DNA of 28,237 nt from an uncultured Alistipes sp. (GTDB taxonomy: Bacteria > Bacteroidota > Bacteroidia > Bacteroidales > Rikenellaceae), in the NCBI GenBank assembly GCA_900769445.1, contig CAAGGR010000122.1, positions 1-28,237 of the forward strand, written 5' to 3'. Below the pieces are notes generated by a model that saw only the letters and a list, made by a program, of their open reading frames with translations, was not told the DNA's origin and did no database searches. This document shows, in pieces, positions 1 to 6,473 of the stretch. How positions within the stretch are numbered: position 1 is the stretch's first letter; each line of letters opens with the position of its first letter. The position numbers and the translations under genes were made by a program.

Positions 1-120
1 GAAGGGGTCAGATGCAACGCTCGGCAAAAATGCCACCGATGGGTAGTACTTGACGTACGTCCCATTGGTGGCATCTTTTGTTAGCGGCAGCAGATGTGCC
101 CCTTATCACAAGAAATTATT
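1..120 (-). repeat. Mosaic hairpin repeat, copy 1 (cut by window edge)
   Basis: Read on the minus strand, this stretch begins AATTTCTTGTGATAAGGGG at the aspS stop codon, passes through a hairpin with arms TGCCACC/GGTGGCA around a 27-nt core at 39-65, and ends in GACCCCTTC at the window edge. The core (ATGGGACGTACG ... CAAGTACTACCCAT) differs by one base from the core at 21880-21906. The outer ends match those of the copy at 22298-22425. It probably also serves as the transcript end of aspS. The rest of the element lies outside the window. Confidence 0.75.
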
Positions 121-1873
121 CTGGCTTAACGAGTGATAGATACAACTCATCAAGCTGTGCCTGTGCCACTGGTGATGGGCCATCGAGCATTACATCACGA
201 CCTGCGTTATTCTTAGGGAAGGCGATGTAGTCGCGGATAGAGTCAGAGCCACCGAAGAGTGAGCATAGACGGTCGAAGCCGAAGGCAAGACCACCGTGTG
301 GAGGTGCGCCATACTTAAAGGCATTCATTAGGAAGCCAAACTGCTCCTCTGCAGCCTCTGGTGTGAAGCCGAGGGCGTCGAAGACCTTTGCCTGAAGCTC
401 TGCGTCGTGGATACGGATAGAGCCACCGCCAATCTCGGTACCATTACATACAAAGTCGTAGGCATTAGCGCGCATCTTGCCCAACTCGCCAGTGTCGAAG
501 TACTTAGCATCCTCAGGCTTTGGAGAGGTGAATGGGTGGTGCATAGCGTAGAAACGCTGTGTCTCCTCGTCCCACTCGAACATAGGGAAGTCGACAACCC
601 ACAATGGAGCGAACTTCTTAGGATCACGAAGACCAAGACGCTCAGCAACCTCCAAGCGGAGTGAGCAGAGCTGTGTAAGGGTCTTAAACTTCTCACCACA
701 AAGGATGAAAATCATATCGCCAGCCTTAGCACCTGTGCGCTCAGCAATAGCCTTCAAATCATCAGCAGAGAAGAACTTGTCGATAGATGACTTGATGCCA
801 CCATTCTCCTCCAAACGAATCCAAACAAGACCCTTAGCGCCTACCTGTGGACGCTTAACAAACTCGGTCAACTCGTCAATCTGCTTACGAGTATATGATG
901 CACAACCCTCGGCTGCAAAGCCTACGATATACTCAGCAGAGTCGAAGACTACAAATTCGTGGCCATGTGCAAGGTCTGTGATATCTGCGAAGGTCATGCC
1001 GAAACGTAGGTCTGGCTTATCAGAACCATACTTCTCCATAGCCTCAATCCAAGGCATACGACGGAATGGCTCTGCGAACTCGATATCCATAACCTCCTTA
1101 AACATATAGCGCGCCCAGCGCTCGAAGATCTCGAGAACATCCTCCTGCTCTACGAACGACATCTCGCAGTCGATCTGTGTAAACTCTGGCTGACGGTCAG
1201 CGCGCAAATCCTCATCACGGAAGCAACGTACAATCTGGAAGTAGCGGTCGTAGCCCGCAACCATCAAGAGCTGCTTTAGGGTCTGTGGCGACTGTGGTAG
1301 GGCGTAGAACTGATTAGGGTTCATACGTGATGGCACGATAAAGTCGCGCGCACCCTCAGGTGTAGACTTGATAAGGTATGGAGTCTCAATCTCAAGGAAG
1401 CCCTCCTTATCAAGGAACTGGCGTACGGCCTGAGCCATGCGGTGGCGAAGAATCATCGCGCGCTGCAATGGTGGACGACGCAAGTCGAGGTAGCGATACT
1501 TCATTCTTAGGTCATCGCCACCGTCAGACTCCTCCTCAATAGTGAATGGAGGTGTTACAGCACGGTTTAGAATCTTAATCTCAGAGGCCGAAATCTCGAT
1601 GTCGCCAGTTGCGATTTTAGAGTTCTTTGATGAGCGCTCTACAACCTTGCCCTTAACCTGAAGAACAAACTCACGACCCACCTGTGATGCGATAGCCTTA
1701 ACCTCCTCAGACGAATGCTCCTCGACAGTAATCTGAGTGATGCCAAAGCGGTCGCGAAGGTCGATGAAAGCCATGGCGCCGAGGTTACGCACCTTCTGTA
1801 CCCAGCCCGCAAGAGTAACCTCCTGACCTACATTTTCAATGCGGAGTTCACCGCAATTATGTGTTCTGTACAT
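116..1873 (-). CDS. aspS: Aspartyl-tRNA synthetase
   Basis: Charges tRNA-Asp with aspartate in the cytosol. The 585-residue product has the normal bacterial AspRS length and order: an N-terminal OB-fold anticodon-binding domain (about 1-105), a class II catalytic core with motif 2 around 218-234 (FRDEDLRADRQPEFTQ), an inserted GAD domain around 300-420, and motif 3 near the C terminus (GLAFGFDRL). The frame stays open 19 codons further upstream, but I chose the ATG at 1873 because the protein then begins MYRTHNCGEL, as relatives do, and because the longer start overlaps the promoter. Residue 31 is Leu in RNLGAMAF, as in discriminating E. coli-type enzymes; the non-discriminating type often has His there, so tRNA-Asn mischarging is not suggested (inference). 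The stop codon lies inside the start of a dispersed hairpin repeat. Confidence 0.97.
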   Translation of the reverse strand: MYRTHNCGELRIENVGQEVTLAGWVQKVRNLGAMAFIDLRDRFGITQITVEEHSSEEVKAIASQVGREFVLQVKGKVVERSSKNSKIATGDIEISASEIKILNRAVTPPFTIEEESDGGDDLRMKYRYLDLRRPPLQRAMILRHRMAQAVRQFLDKEGFLEIETPYLIKSTPEGARDFIVPSRMNPNQFYALPQSPQTLKQLLMVAGYDRYFQIVRCFRDEDLRADRQPEFTQIDCEMSFVEQEDVLEIFERWARYMFKEVMDIEFAEPFRRMPWIEAMEKYGSDKPDLRFGMTFADITDLAHGHEFVVFDSAEYIVGFAAEGCASYTRKQIDELTEFVKRPQVGAKGLVWIRLEENGGIKSSIDKFFSADDLKAIAERTGAKAGDMIFILCGEKFKTLTQLCSLRLEVAERLGLRDPKKFAPLWVVDFPMFEWDEETQRFYAMHHPFTSPKPEDAKYFDTGELGKMRANAYDFVCNGTEIGGGSIRIHDAELQAKVFDALGFTPEAAEEQFGFLMNAFKYGAPPHGGLAFGFDRLCSLFGGSDSIRDYIAFPKNNAGRDVMLDGPSPVAQAQLDELYLSLVKPE

Positions 1874-1914
1874 AGTATATATTTTTGAATTATCTTTTGT
1901 TTCTCTTTTTTTTA

Positions 1915-1922
1915 TACCTTTG
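1915..1922 (+). promoter_or_regulatory. tadA promoter, -7 box
   Basis: TACCTTTG on the plus strand lies 43 nt upstream of the tadA ATG. It is the other arm of the inverted repeat shared with the aspS -7 box (TACCTTTGT, AACCC, ACAAAGGTA at 1915-1937). Confidence 0.7.
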
Positions 1923-1929
1923 TAACCCA

Positions 1930-1937
1930 CAAAGGTA
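1930..1937 (-). promoter_or_regulatory. aspS promoter, -7 box
   Basis: TACCTTTG on the minus strand fits the Bacteroidetes -7 consensus TAnnTTTG and lies about 57 nt upstream of the aspS ATG. It forms a 9-bp inverted repeat with the tadA -7 box, so the two promoters overlap. Confidence 0.7.
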
Positions 1938-1965
1938 ATAAATTTACATCAACAATAACTATATA

Positions 1966-2427
1966 ATGGCAGAAAAAAATAGAGTTTCGCGCGAAATAGA
2001 TGAAAAATATATGCGTATGGCAATAGCTGAGGCTGAGCGCGCGTTATCAAAGAGGGAGGTACCTATAGGAGCTGTGGTCGTTGCGGGCGATAGAATTATA
2101 GGTCGTGGACACAACCTTGTGGAGACTCTGATGGATGCTACAGCACATGCTGAGATGCAGGCTATTACCGCTGCAATGTCGACACTCGGAGGTAAGTACC
2201 TCTCGGATTGTACGCTCTATGTTACGGTGGAGCCTTGCGTAATGTGTGGTGGCGCTTTGGCGTGGAGCCAGATAGGTCGCGTGGTCTATGGCACAGCGGA
2301 TTCTAAGCGTGGTTATTCGACCTACTCGGAGCGCATTATGCACCCACGTACGGAGGTGGTTAGCGGTGTACTTAAGGAGGAGTGCGAAATACTTATGCAA
2401 CAATTTTTTAGCGATTTGCGCAAATAA
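1966..2427 (+). CDS. tadA: tRNA(adenine-34) deaminase
   Basis: Zinc-dependent deaminase that converts the wobble adenosine of tRNA-Arg(ACG) to inosine. At 153 residues it has the usual length. The zinc and catalytic signature of the cytidine/deoxycytidylate deaminase fold is intact: HAE at 61-63 (His ligand and catalytic Glu) and PCVMC at 90-94 (two Cys ligands). The segment GALAWSQIGRVVYG that follows is typical of TadA rather than of guanine deaminase. The ATG at 1966 lies a normal distance behind a clear -7 box; a later Met at residue 16 would also keep the whole domain. It is transcribed divergently from aspS. I saw no obvious terminator before the next gene, which has its own promoter. 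Confidence 0.93.
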   Translation: MAEKNRVSREIDEKYMRMAIAEAERALSKREVPIGAVVVAGDRIIGRGHNLVETLMDATAHAEMQAITAAMSTLGGKYLSDCTLYVTVEPCVMCGGALAWSQIGRVVYGTADSKRGYSTYSERIMHPRTEVVSGVLKEECEILMQQFFSDLRK

Positions 2428-2462
2428 TTGCCATAGAGGGTGTGCTATTGCAAAAAATATTG

Positions 2463-2470
2463 TACTTTTG
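2463..2470 (+). promoter_or_regulatory. Promoter of TPR protein, -7 box
   Basis: TACTTTTG matches TAnnTTTG and sits 67 nt upstream of the ATG at 2538, leaving a leader of about 60 nt. A -33 element is not clear. Confidence 0.55.
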
Positions 2471-2537
2471 TAGTCGGTTTAATCCGAGCAATAGAATTTT
2501 ACGAAATAATATTAACAGATAGACTAATTTACAGACC

Positions 2538-3485
2538 ATGAAAAAACTATTTTTGACAGTTGTAGCCTTGATGGGTGCAACAACACTATTCGCTCAGGTG
2601 GATGTTGTAGCTACTTTCCAGCAGGCAACAGCAAATGCTAAGGCAGCAAACTACACTGAGGCTATCGCTCAGTTCCAGAGCATCATCGACGCAAGTTGGG
2701 ATATTGAGGAGCCAGATGCAAACCAGCAGAAGGCTTTTGCAGGCTCTAAGAAGTTTATCGTAACTTGCTACAACAAGATGGGTATCGCTGCGTACAACGC
2801 TAAGAACTACGAGGAGGCTATCGCAAACTTCTCTGAGGCTGCAAACCTTGCAGAGCTTTACGAGGATGTTGCTGCGATGAACAAGAACCGTGCATATGTA
2901 GGTCAGATGTATCAGGCACAGGGTGCTGATGCATTCAACTCTGAGGACTATGCTACTGCAATCGCTGTATTCTCAAAGGGTTACGAGGCTGACCCGCGTA
3001 ATACAGAGATGGCGCTTAACCTCGCAGAGAGCTACTTCAAGAGCGATATGTATCAGGAGGGTATGAAGATCTGTACTAAGATTGCTGCTATGAACGCTGA
3101 TAAGTTCGCTGATGCTATTGCATCTGCACAGTACAAGATGGAGATTTATACTAACAACGAGGTTGCGAAGCTTCAGATTGCTAACGACTACGATGGCATT
3201 ATCGCTATGGCTTCAGAGCTTGAGGATGCAGCTATGGCGGCAAAGATTACTCTTCAGGCATACTACGGCAAGAAGGACTTTAACAAGATGATTGAGCTAT
3301 CTGAGGCTGCTCTTGCAGCACAGACTACAGATGAGGGTCGTAGCGATATCTACTACTTGCTTGGTGTTGCTTACAACGAGAAGGAGCAGTTCGACGAGGC
3401 TGTTGCAGCTATGAAGAACGTAACAGCTGGTAACAATGTAGCTAACGCTCAGGCTGTTATCACAGCTCTTACTGCTGAGAAATAG
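2538..3485 (+). CDS. Secreted tetratricopeptide-repeat protein
   Basis: 315 residues starting with a Sec signal peptide (MKKLFLTVVALMGATTLFA, cleavage likely before Q20), so it acts in the periplasm or on the envelope. Several helical pairs read as TPR units, notably about 77-108 (NAKNYEEAIANFSEAANLA), 130-160 (NSEDYATAIAVFSKGYEADP) and 275-305 (YNEKEQFDEAVAAMKNV). TPR proteins are protein-interaction scaffolds; no catalytic domain is visible and the partner is unknown. Codon choice is strongly biased, like that of gdhA and gcvT in this window, which suggests high expression. It has its own promoter and a strong terminator, so it is probably monocistronic. The specific role cannot be read from the sequence. 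Confidence 0.85.
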   Translation: MKKLFLTVVALMGATTLFAQVDVVATFQQATANAKAANYTEAIAQFQSIIDASWDIEEPDANQQKAFAGSKKFIVTCYNKMGIAAYNAKNYEEAIANFSEAANLAELYEDVAAMNKNRAYVGQMYQAQGADAFNSEDYATAIAVFSKGYEADPRNTEMALNLAESYFKSDMYQEGMKICTKIAAMNADKFADAIASAQYKMEIYTNNEVAKLQIANDYDGIIAMASELEDAAMAAKITLQAYYGKKDFNKMIELSEAALAAQTTDEGRSDIYYLLGVAYNEKEQFDEAVAAMKNVTAGNNVANAQAVITALTAEK

Positions 3486-3506
3486 TCCAATAGTAGACTA
3501 AAGTTT

Positions 3507-3538
3507 AAGGAGTTTGGCTGAGGCTGAACTCCTTTTTT
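3507..3538 (+). terminator. Rho-independent terminator of TPR gene
   Basis: AAGGAGTT at 3507-3514 pairs with AACTCCTT at 3527-3534, and the second arm runs into a T tract (3533-3538). It lies 22 nt after the TPR stop codon. Confidence 0.8.
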
Positions 3539-3550
3539 GTTAGGGTTATA

Positions 3551-3587
3551 TGACAAAATAAAACCCCAAGCACCGAAGCACTTGGGG
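3551..3587 (-). terminator. Rho-independent terminator of serine palmitoyltransferase gene
   Basis: On the minus strand, CCCCAAGTGC pairs with GTGCTTGGGG around a TTCG tetraloop (3564-3587), followed by TTTTATTTT. A C(UUCG)G loop is exceptionally stable. Together with the plus-strand terminator at 3507 it separates two convergent genes. Confidence 0.85.
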
Positions 3588-3613
3588 GCGATGAAGTATT
3601 GAGATTGTGCTTG

Positions 3614-4882
3614 TTATCGCACCTTGAATTCTGGGTCTGCCATCTGTGGAATATCTTTGATATACTCGCCAGCCTCGAACTTAGCACGTACCGACTTGAA
3701 GGTATTGATGGTGTACTCTACATCCTCCATAGTGTGTGCTGCGGTTGGAATAACGCGAAGGATAATCTCACCCTTAGGGATGACAGGGTAGACAACAATT
3801 GAGCAGAACAAACCGTAGTTTTCGCGTAGGTCTACGATAAGGTTCGTTCCCTCCTCGTTGCCGCCCTTCATATAGATAGGCGTTACTGGCGACTGCGTAA
3901 CACCAATATCAAATCCGTTCTCGGTAAGACCCTTCTGCAATGCGCGAGTAATCTCCCAAAGCTTATCCTTATACTCTGGGTGCTTGCGGATAAGGTCGAG
4001 ACGCTTCAATGCACCGAGTACCATAGGCATTGGCAACGACTTAGCATATAGCTGTGAGCGCATATTGTAGCGGAAGAGGTTAATCAACCAGCGTGGACCA
4101 CATACAAAGGCTCCGATACCTGCCATAGACTTGGCGAAGGTGTTGAACAAGACATCAATCTGGTCCTGAACTCCAAAGTGGTCGCCCGTGCCCTTGCCAT
4201 TAGTACCCATAGTACCGAAGCCGTGAGCATCGTCAACCAAGAGTCTGAAGTTGTAGTCCTTCTTATACTTTACAATCACATCCAAGAAGCCAAGATCGCC
4301 CTTCATACCGAAGACACCCTCGGTAATGACCAATACACCACCGCGCTGCTCCTCGGCAAGTTCCGTAGCATGCTTCAGCTGTAGATGGAACGACTCCTCG
4401 TCGTTGTGGGCATATACAAAACGCTTACCTGGGTGCATACGCAAGCCATCGATAATGCAGGCGTGGCACTCCTTGTCGTAGACCACAACATCGCGTGGGG
4501 TAAGCAAGCAGTCGATAATCGATATCATACCCTGATAGCCGAAGTTGAGAAGGAAGGCATCCTCCTTGCCTACGAACTCCGCAAGCTCGCGCTCCAACTG
4601 CTCGTGGTACTTTGTCTGTCCCGACATCATACGCGCACCCATAGGGTATGCCATACCATACTGCTTAGCAGCCTCAGCGTCTGCCTCGCGCACCTCAGGG
4701 TGGTTAGCCAAGCCGAGGTAGTTGTTGAGGCTCCAGTTCAACACCGGCTTGCCACGGAACATCATGTGAGGGCCAAGCTCTCCCTCCAACTTAGGGAATG
4801 CAAAGTAGCCGTGTACAGCCGACATATACTGGCCGATAGGGCCTCCTGCATTCTTCGATAAGCGATCAAAAATATCTACCAT
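3614..4882 (-). CDS. spt: Serine palmitoyltransferase (alpha-oxoamine synthase)
   Basis: PLP enzyme of the alpha-oxoamine synthase family. In Bacteroidetes the close relatives condense L-serine with palmitoyl-CoA to make 3-ketosphinganine, the first step of sphingolipid synthesis. The 422 residues contain the expected signature: NYLGLANHP near 54-62, the cofactor-stacking His of DKECHAC (H140), DDAHGFGTMG at 217-226, and the Schiff-base lysine K251 in TFAKSMAGIG. The product is a little longer than E. coli Kbl or BioF, with N- and C-terminal extensions (IKDIPQMADPEFKVR at the end) that I associate with the Bacteroidetes SPT type. No threonine dehydrogenase gene is adjacent, which argues against a Kbl role, and no other biotin gene is adjacent, which argues against BioF. 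Substrate choice is inferred from family resemblance. Confidence 0.85.
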   Translation of the reverse strand: MVDIFDRLSKNAGGPIGQYMSAVHGYFAFPKLEGELGPHMMFRGKPVLNWSLNNYLGLANHPEVREADAEAAKQYGMAYPMGARMMSGQTKYHEQLERELAEFVGKEDAFLLNFGYQGMISIIDCLLTPRDVVVYDKECHACIIDGLRMHPGKRFVYAHNDEESFHLQLKHATELAEEQRGGVLVITEGVFGMKGDLGFLDVIVKYKKDYNFRLLVDDAHGFGTMGTNGKGTGDHFGVQDQIDVLFNTFAKSMAGIGAFVCGPRWLINLFRYNMRSQLYAKSLPMPMVLGALKRLDLIRKHPEYKDKLWEITRALQKGLTENGFDIGVTQSPVTPIYMKGGNEEGTNLIVDLRENYGLFCSIVVYPVIPKGEIILRVIPTAAHTMEDVEYTINTFKSVRAKFEAGEYIKDIPQMADPEFKVR

Positions 4883-4966
4883 TATTTCAAATGTTAATTA
4901 TTAGTGTATCTTTTATTGCTATGTTCAGGTGTTTATTATCTCTGAATAATTGCCATTTTTGCACTA

Positions 4967-4974
4967 CAAAGTTA
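4967..4974 (-). promoter_or_regulatory. Serine palmitoyltransferase promoter, -7 box
   Basis: TAACTTTG on the minus strand fits TAnnTTTG, 84 nt upstream of the ATG at 4882. The roughly 80-nt leader shows no clear riboswitch fold. Confidence 0.6.
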
Positions 4975-5048
4975 GCTTATTTTCCTTACCATAACCCACC
5001 CAGATATAAATTATGAACGAAAATAGGTAGAAATACTTAGGTATTTTG

Positions 5049-5056
5049 TATCTTTG
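5049..5056 (+). promoter_or_regulatory. MATE exporter promoter, -7 box
   Basis: TATCTTTG ends only six bases before the ATG at 5063, so the transcript should start at or next to the start codon. An upstream in-frame TTG at 5054 lies inside the box and cannot be the real start. The -33 region is poorly conserved. Confidence 0.6.
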
Positions 5057-5062
5057 CGAGCT

Positions 5063-6439
5063 ATGAAAACACTGTCTAAATATAGATCCTACTACAAGAG
5101 ATTGCTCACTCTTGCTATGCCTGTAATGTTGGCACAGGCGGGGCAGCTAACAACACAGTTTGCCGATACGGCAATGGTGGGCAACTATGGTGGCGAAGAC
5201 CCCATACCCCTTGCGGCGGTGTCGTTGGGTAGCTCGCTCTTTTTGTTGATATATCTCGCATCACTCGGCTTGGCTTTAGCCATTACACCACTCGTGGGTG
5301 AACACTACGCAAAGCGTGATAGGCGAGAGGTGGGCTATATCTTTCAGAATAGCCTACTCTATTGCGGTATTATAGGTGTTGTGGCAACAATTATTGCCGT
5401 AGCCCTGCGCCCCTTTATCTCGGTGCTGGGCGAGTGGATGAGTGCGCCAGGGCAGAACATAGAGCTTGTAGCCGAGATGGCGTTGCCATACTACGATATG
5501 TTGGTGTGGAGCATCATTCCGCTGATGTTGTTCCTTGCTGTGAAGCAATTCCTTGAGGGTATAGGCAATACGAAGACTGCGATGTGGATAACACTTGCGG
5601 GTAATGCGCTCAACATCCTGCTTAACTACATCTTTATCTTCGGTAAGTGGGGTGTAGAGGCTATGGGTGCTGAGGGCGCAGGTCTTGCGACGCTTATATC
5701 GCGCGTAGCACAGATGGTCGCCATAGGTGCCTACTACTTCCTATCTTCGCGACTACGCATATACCGTTCATTTTTTGAGGGTCGTGGCTTTAGGCTAAGC
5801 TATTTGAAGAGTCTCTTCAGGATTGGCTACCCAATATCGTTCCAGATGGTCTTGGAGTCGGTAGCCTTTATCCTCACCTCTATCCTTGCGCTCTCGTTTG
5901 GAGAGGTTGCAGCAGGCTCTATGCAGGTGGCCTTCAGCATCGCTAATATTGCGTGGATGATAACCGTGGCTATAGGCTCGGCATCGACAATCCTTGTATC
6001 TCATATTGCGGGTGCTAAACGAAGAGGGGAGCTACGACCTATGGTCAACGCTACATACCACATAGGTATAGCCTGGGGTGTGCTTATGGCTGCGGTATTT
6101 GTTCTCTTTAGGGAGCCTATGGCAGCACTCTTTACCGATAATAGTGAGGTTATAGCCCTCACGGCAGAGCTTATGTTACTTATTGCCGTGTATCAATTCT
6201 CGGATGCTGTGCAGGGACTATCTATCAGCATGCTGCGTGGCTTGCAGGATGTTAAGATTATCATGCCTATAGTCCTTTGTAGCTATCTGCTTCTAAATAT
6301 CCCTATAGGCTGCTGGCTCGCTTATGGTATGGATATGGGTTGCCACGGTCTGGTTATAGGTTTGATTGTAGGTCTTACCTCAGCGGCGATACTTACAGCT
6401 ACTCGCTTATATAGAATGATTAAGGGTGAAAACATTTAG
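5063..6439 (+). CDS. MATE-family multidrug/metabolite exporter
   Basis: Integral membrane protein of 458 residues, the usual MATE length, with about twelve hydrophobic segments in two halves. The first transmembrane segment starts directly after the N terminus (RLLTLAMPVMLAQAGQLTTQFADTAMVG), a typical MATE opening, and the second half repeats the pattern after about residue 245. MATE proteins exchange Na+ or H+ for cationic drugs or metabolites across the inner membrane; the substrate cannot be told from sequence. The ATG at 5063 is chosen because the upstream TTG lies inside the -7 box. The mRNA is therefore predicted to be leaderless or nearly so. The gene is convergent with the TonB receptor, and the two share a long inverted repeat at their ends. 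Confidence 0.93.
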   Translation: MKTLSKYRSYYKRLLTLAMPVMLAQAGQLTTQFADTAMVGNYGGEDPIPLAAVSLGSSLFLLIYLASLGLALAITPLVGEHYAKRDRREVGYIFQNSLLYCGIIGVVATIIAVALRPFISVLGEWMSAPGQNIELVAEMALPYYDMLVWSIIPLMLFLAVKQFLEGIGNTKTAMWITLAGNALNILLNYIFIFGKWGVEAMGAEGAGLATLISRVAQMVAIGAYYFLSSRLRIYRSFFEGRGFRLSYLKSLFRIGYPISFQMVLESVAFILTSILALSFGEVAAGSMQVAFSIANIAWMITVAIGSASTILVSHIAGAKRRGELRPMVNATYHIGIAWGVLMAAVFVLFREPMAALFTDNSEVIALTAELMLLIAVYQFSDAVQGLSISMLRGLQDVKIIMPIVLCSYLLLNIPIGCWLAYGMDMGCHGLVIGLIVGLTSAAILTATRLYRMIKGENI

Positions 6440-6458
6440 TTTCCACCCTTAATCATTC
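6414..6458. terminator. 15-bp inverted repeat between convergent genes (probable bidirectional terminator)
   Basis: GAATGATTAAGGGTG (6414-6428) is a perfect inverted repeat of 6444-6458, with a 15-nt loop that contains the MATE stop codon. No long T tract follows on either strand, so it is not a textbook intrinsic terminator. Its position between two convergent 3' ends still makes a termination or mRNA-stabilising role likely. Confidence 0.55.
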
Positions 6459-6473
6459 TCAATTGTTCAAATC

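Noticed and set aside
1874..1930. N-terminal extension of aspS by 19 codons
   Set aside because: The extension overlaps the promoter -7 boxes and does not resemble AspRS; the product beginning MYRTHNCGEL matches the family start.
3614..4882. Assignment as glycine C-acetyltransferase (Kbl) or BioF
   Set aside because: No threonine dehydrogenase or biotin gene is adjacent and the terminal extensions fit the Bacteroidetes serine palmitoyltransferase type better; not fully excluded without a tree.
4883..4966. Riboswitch in the leader of the serine palmitoyltransferase gene
   Set aside because: The leader is AT-rich with no convincing conserved stems or known aptamer motif.
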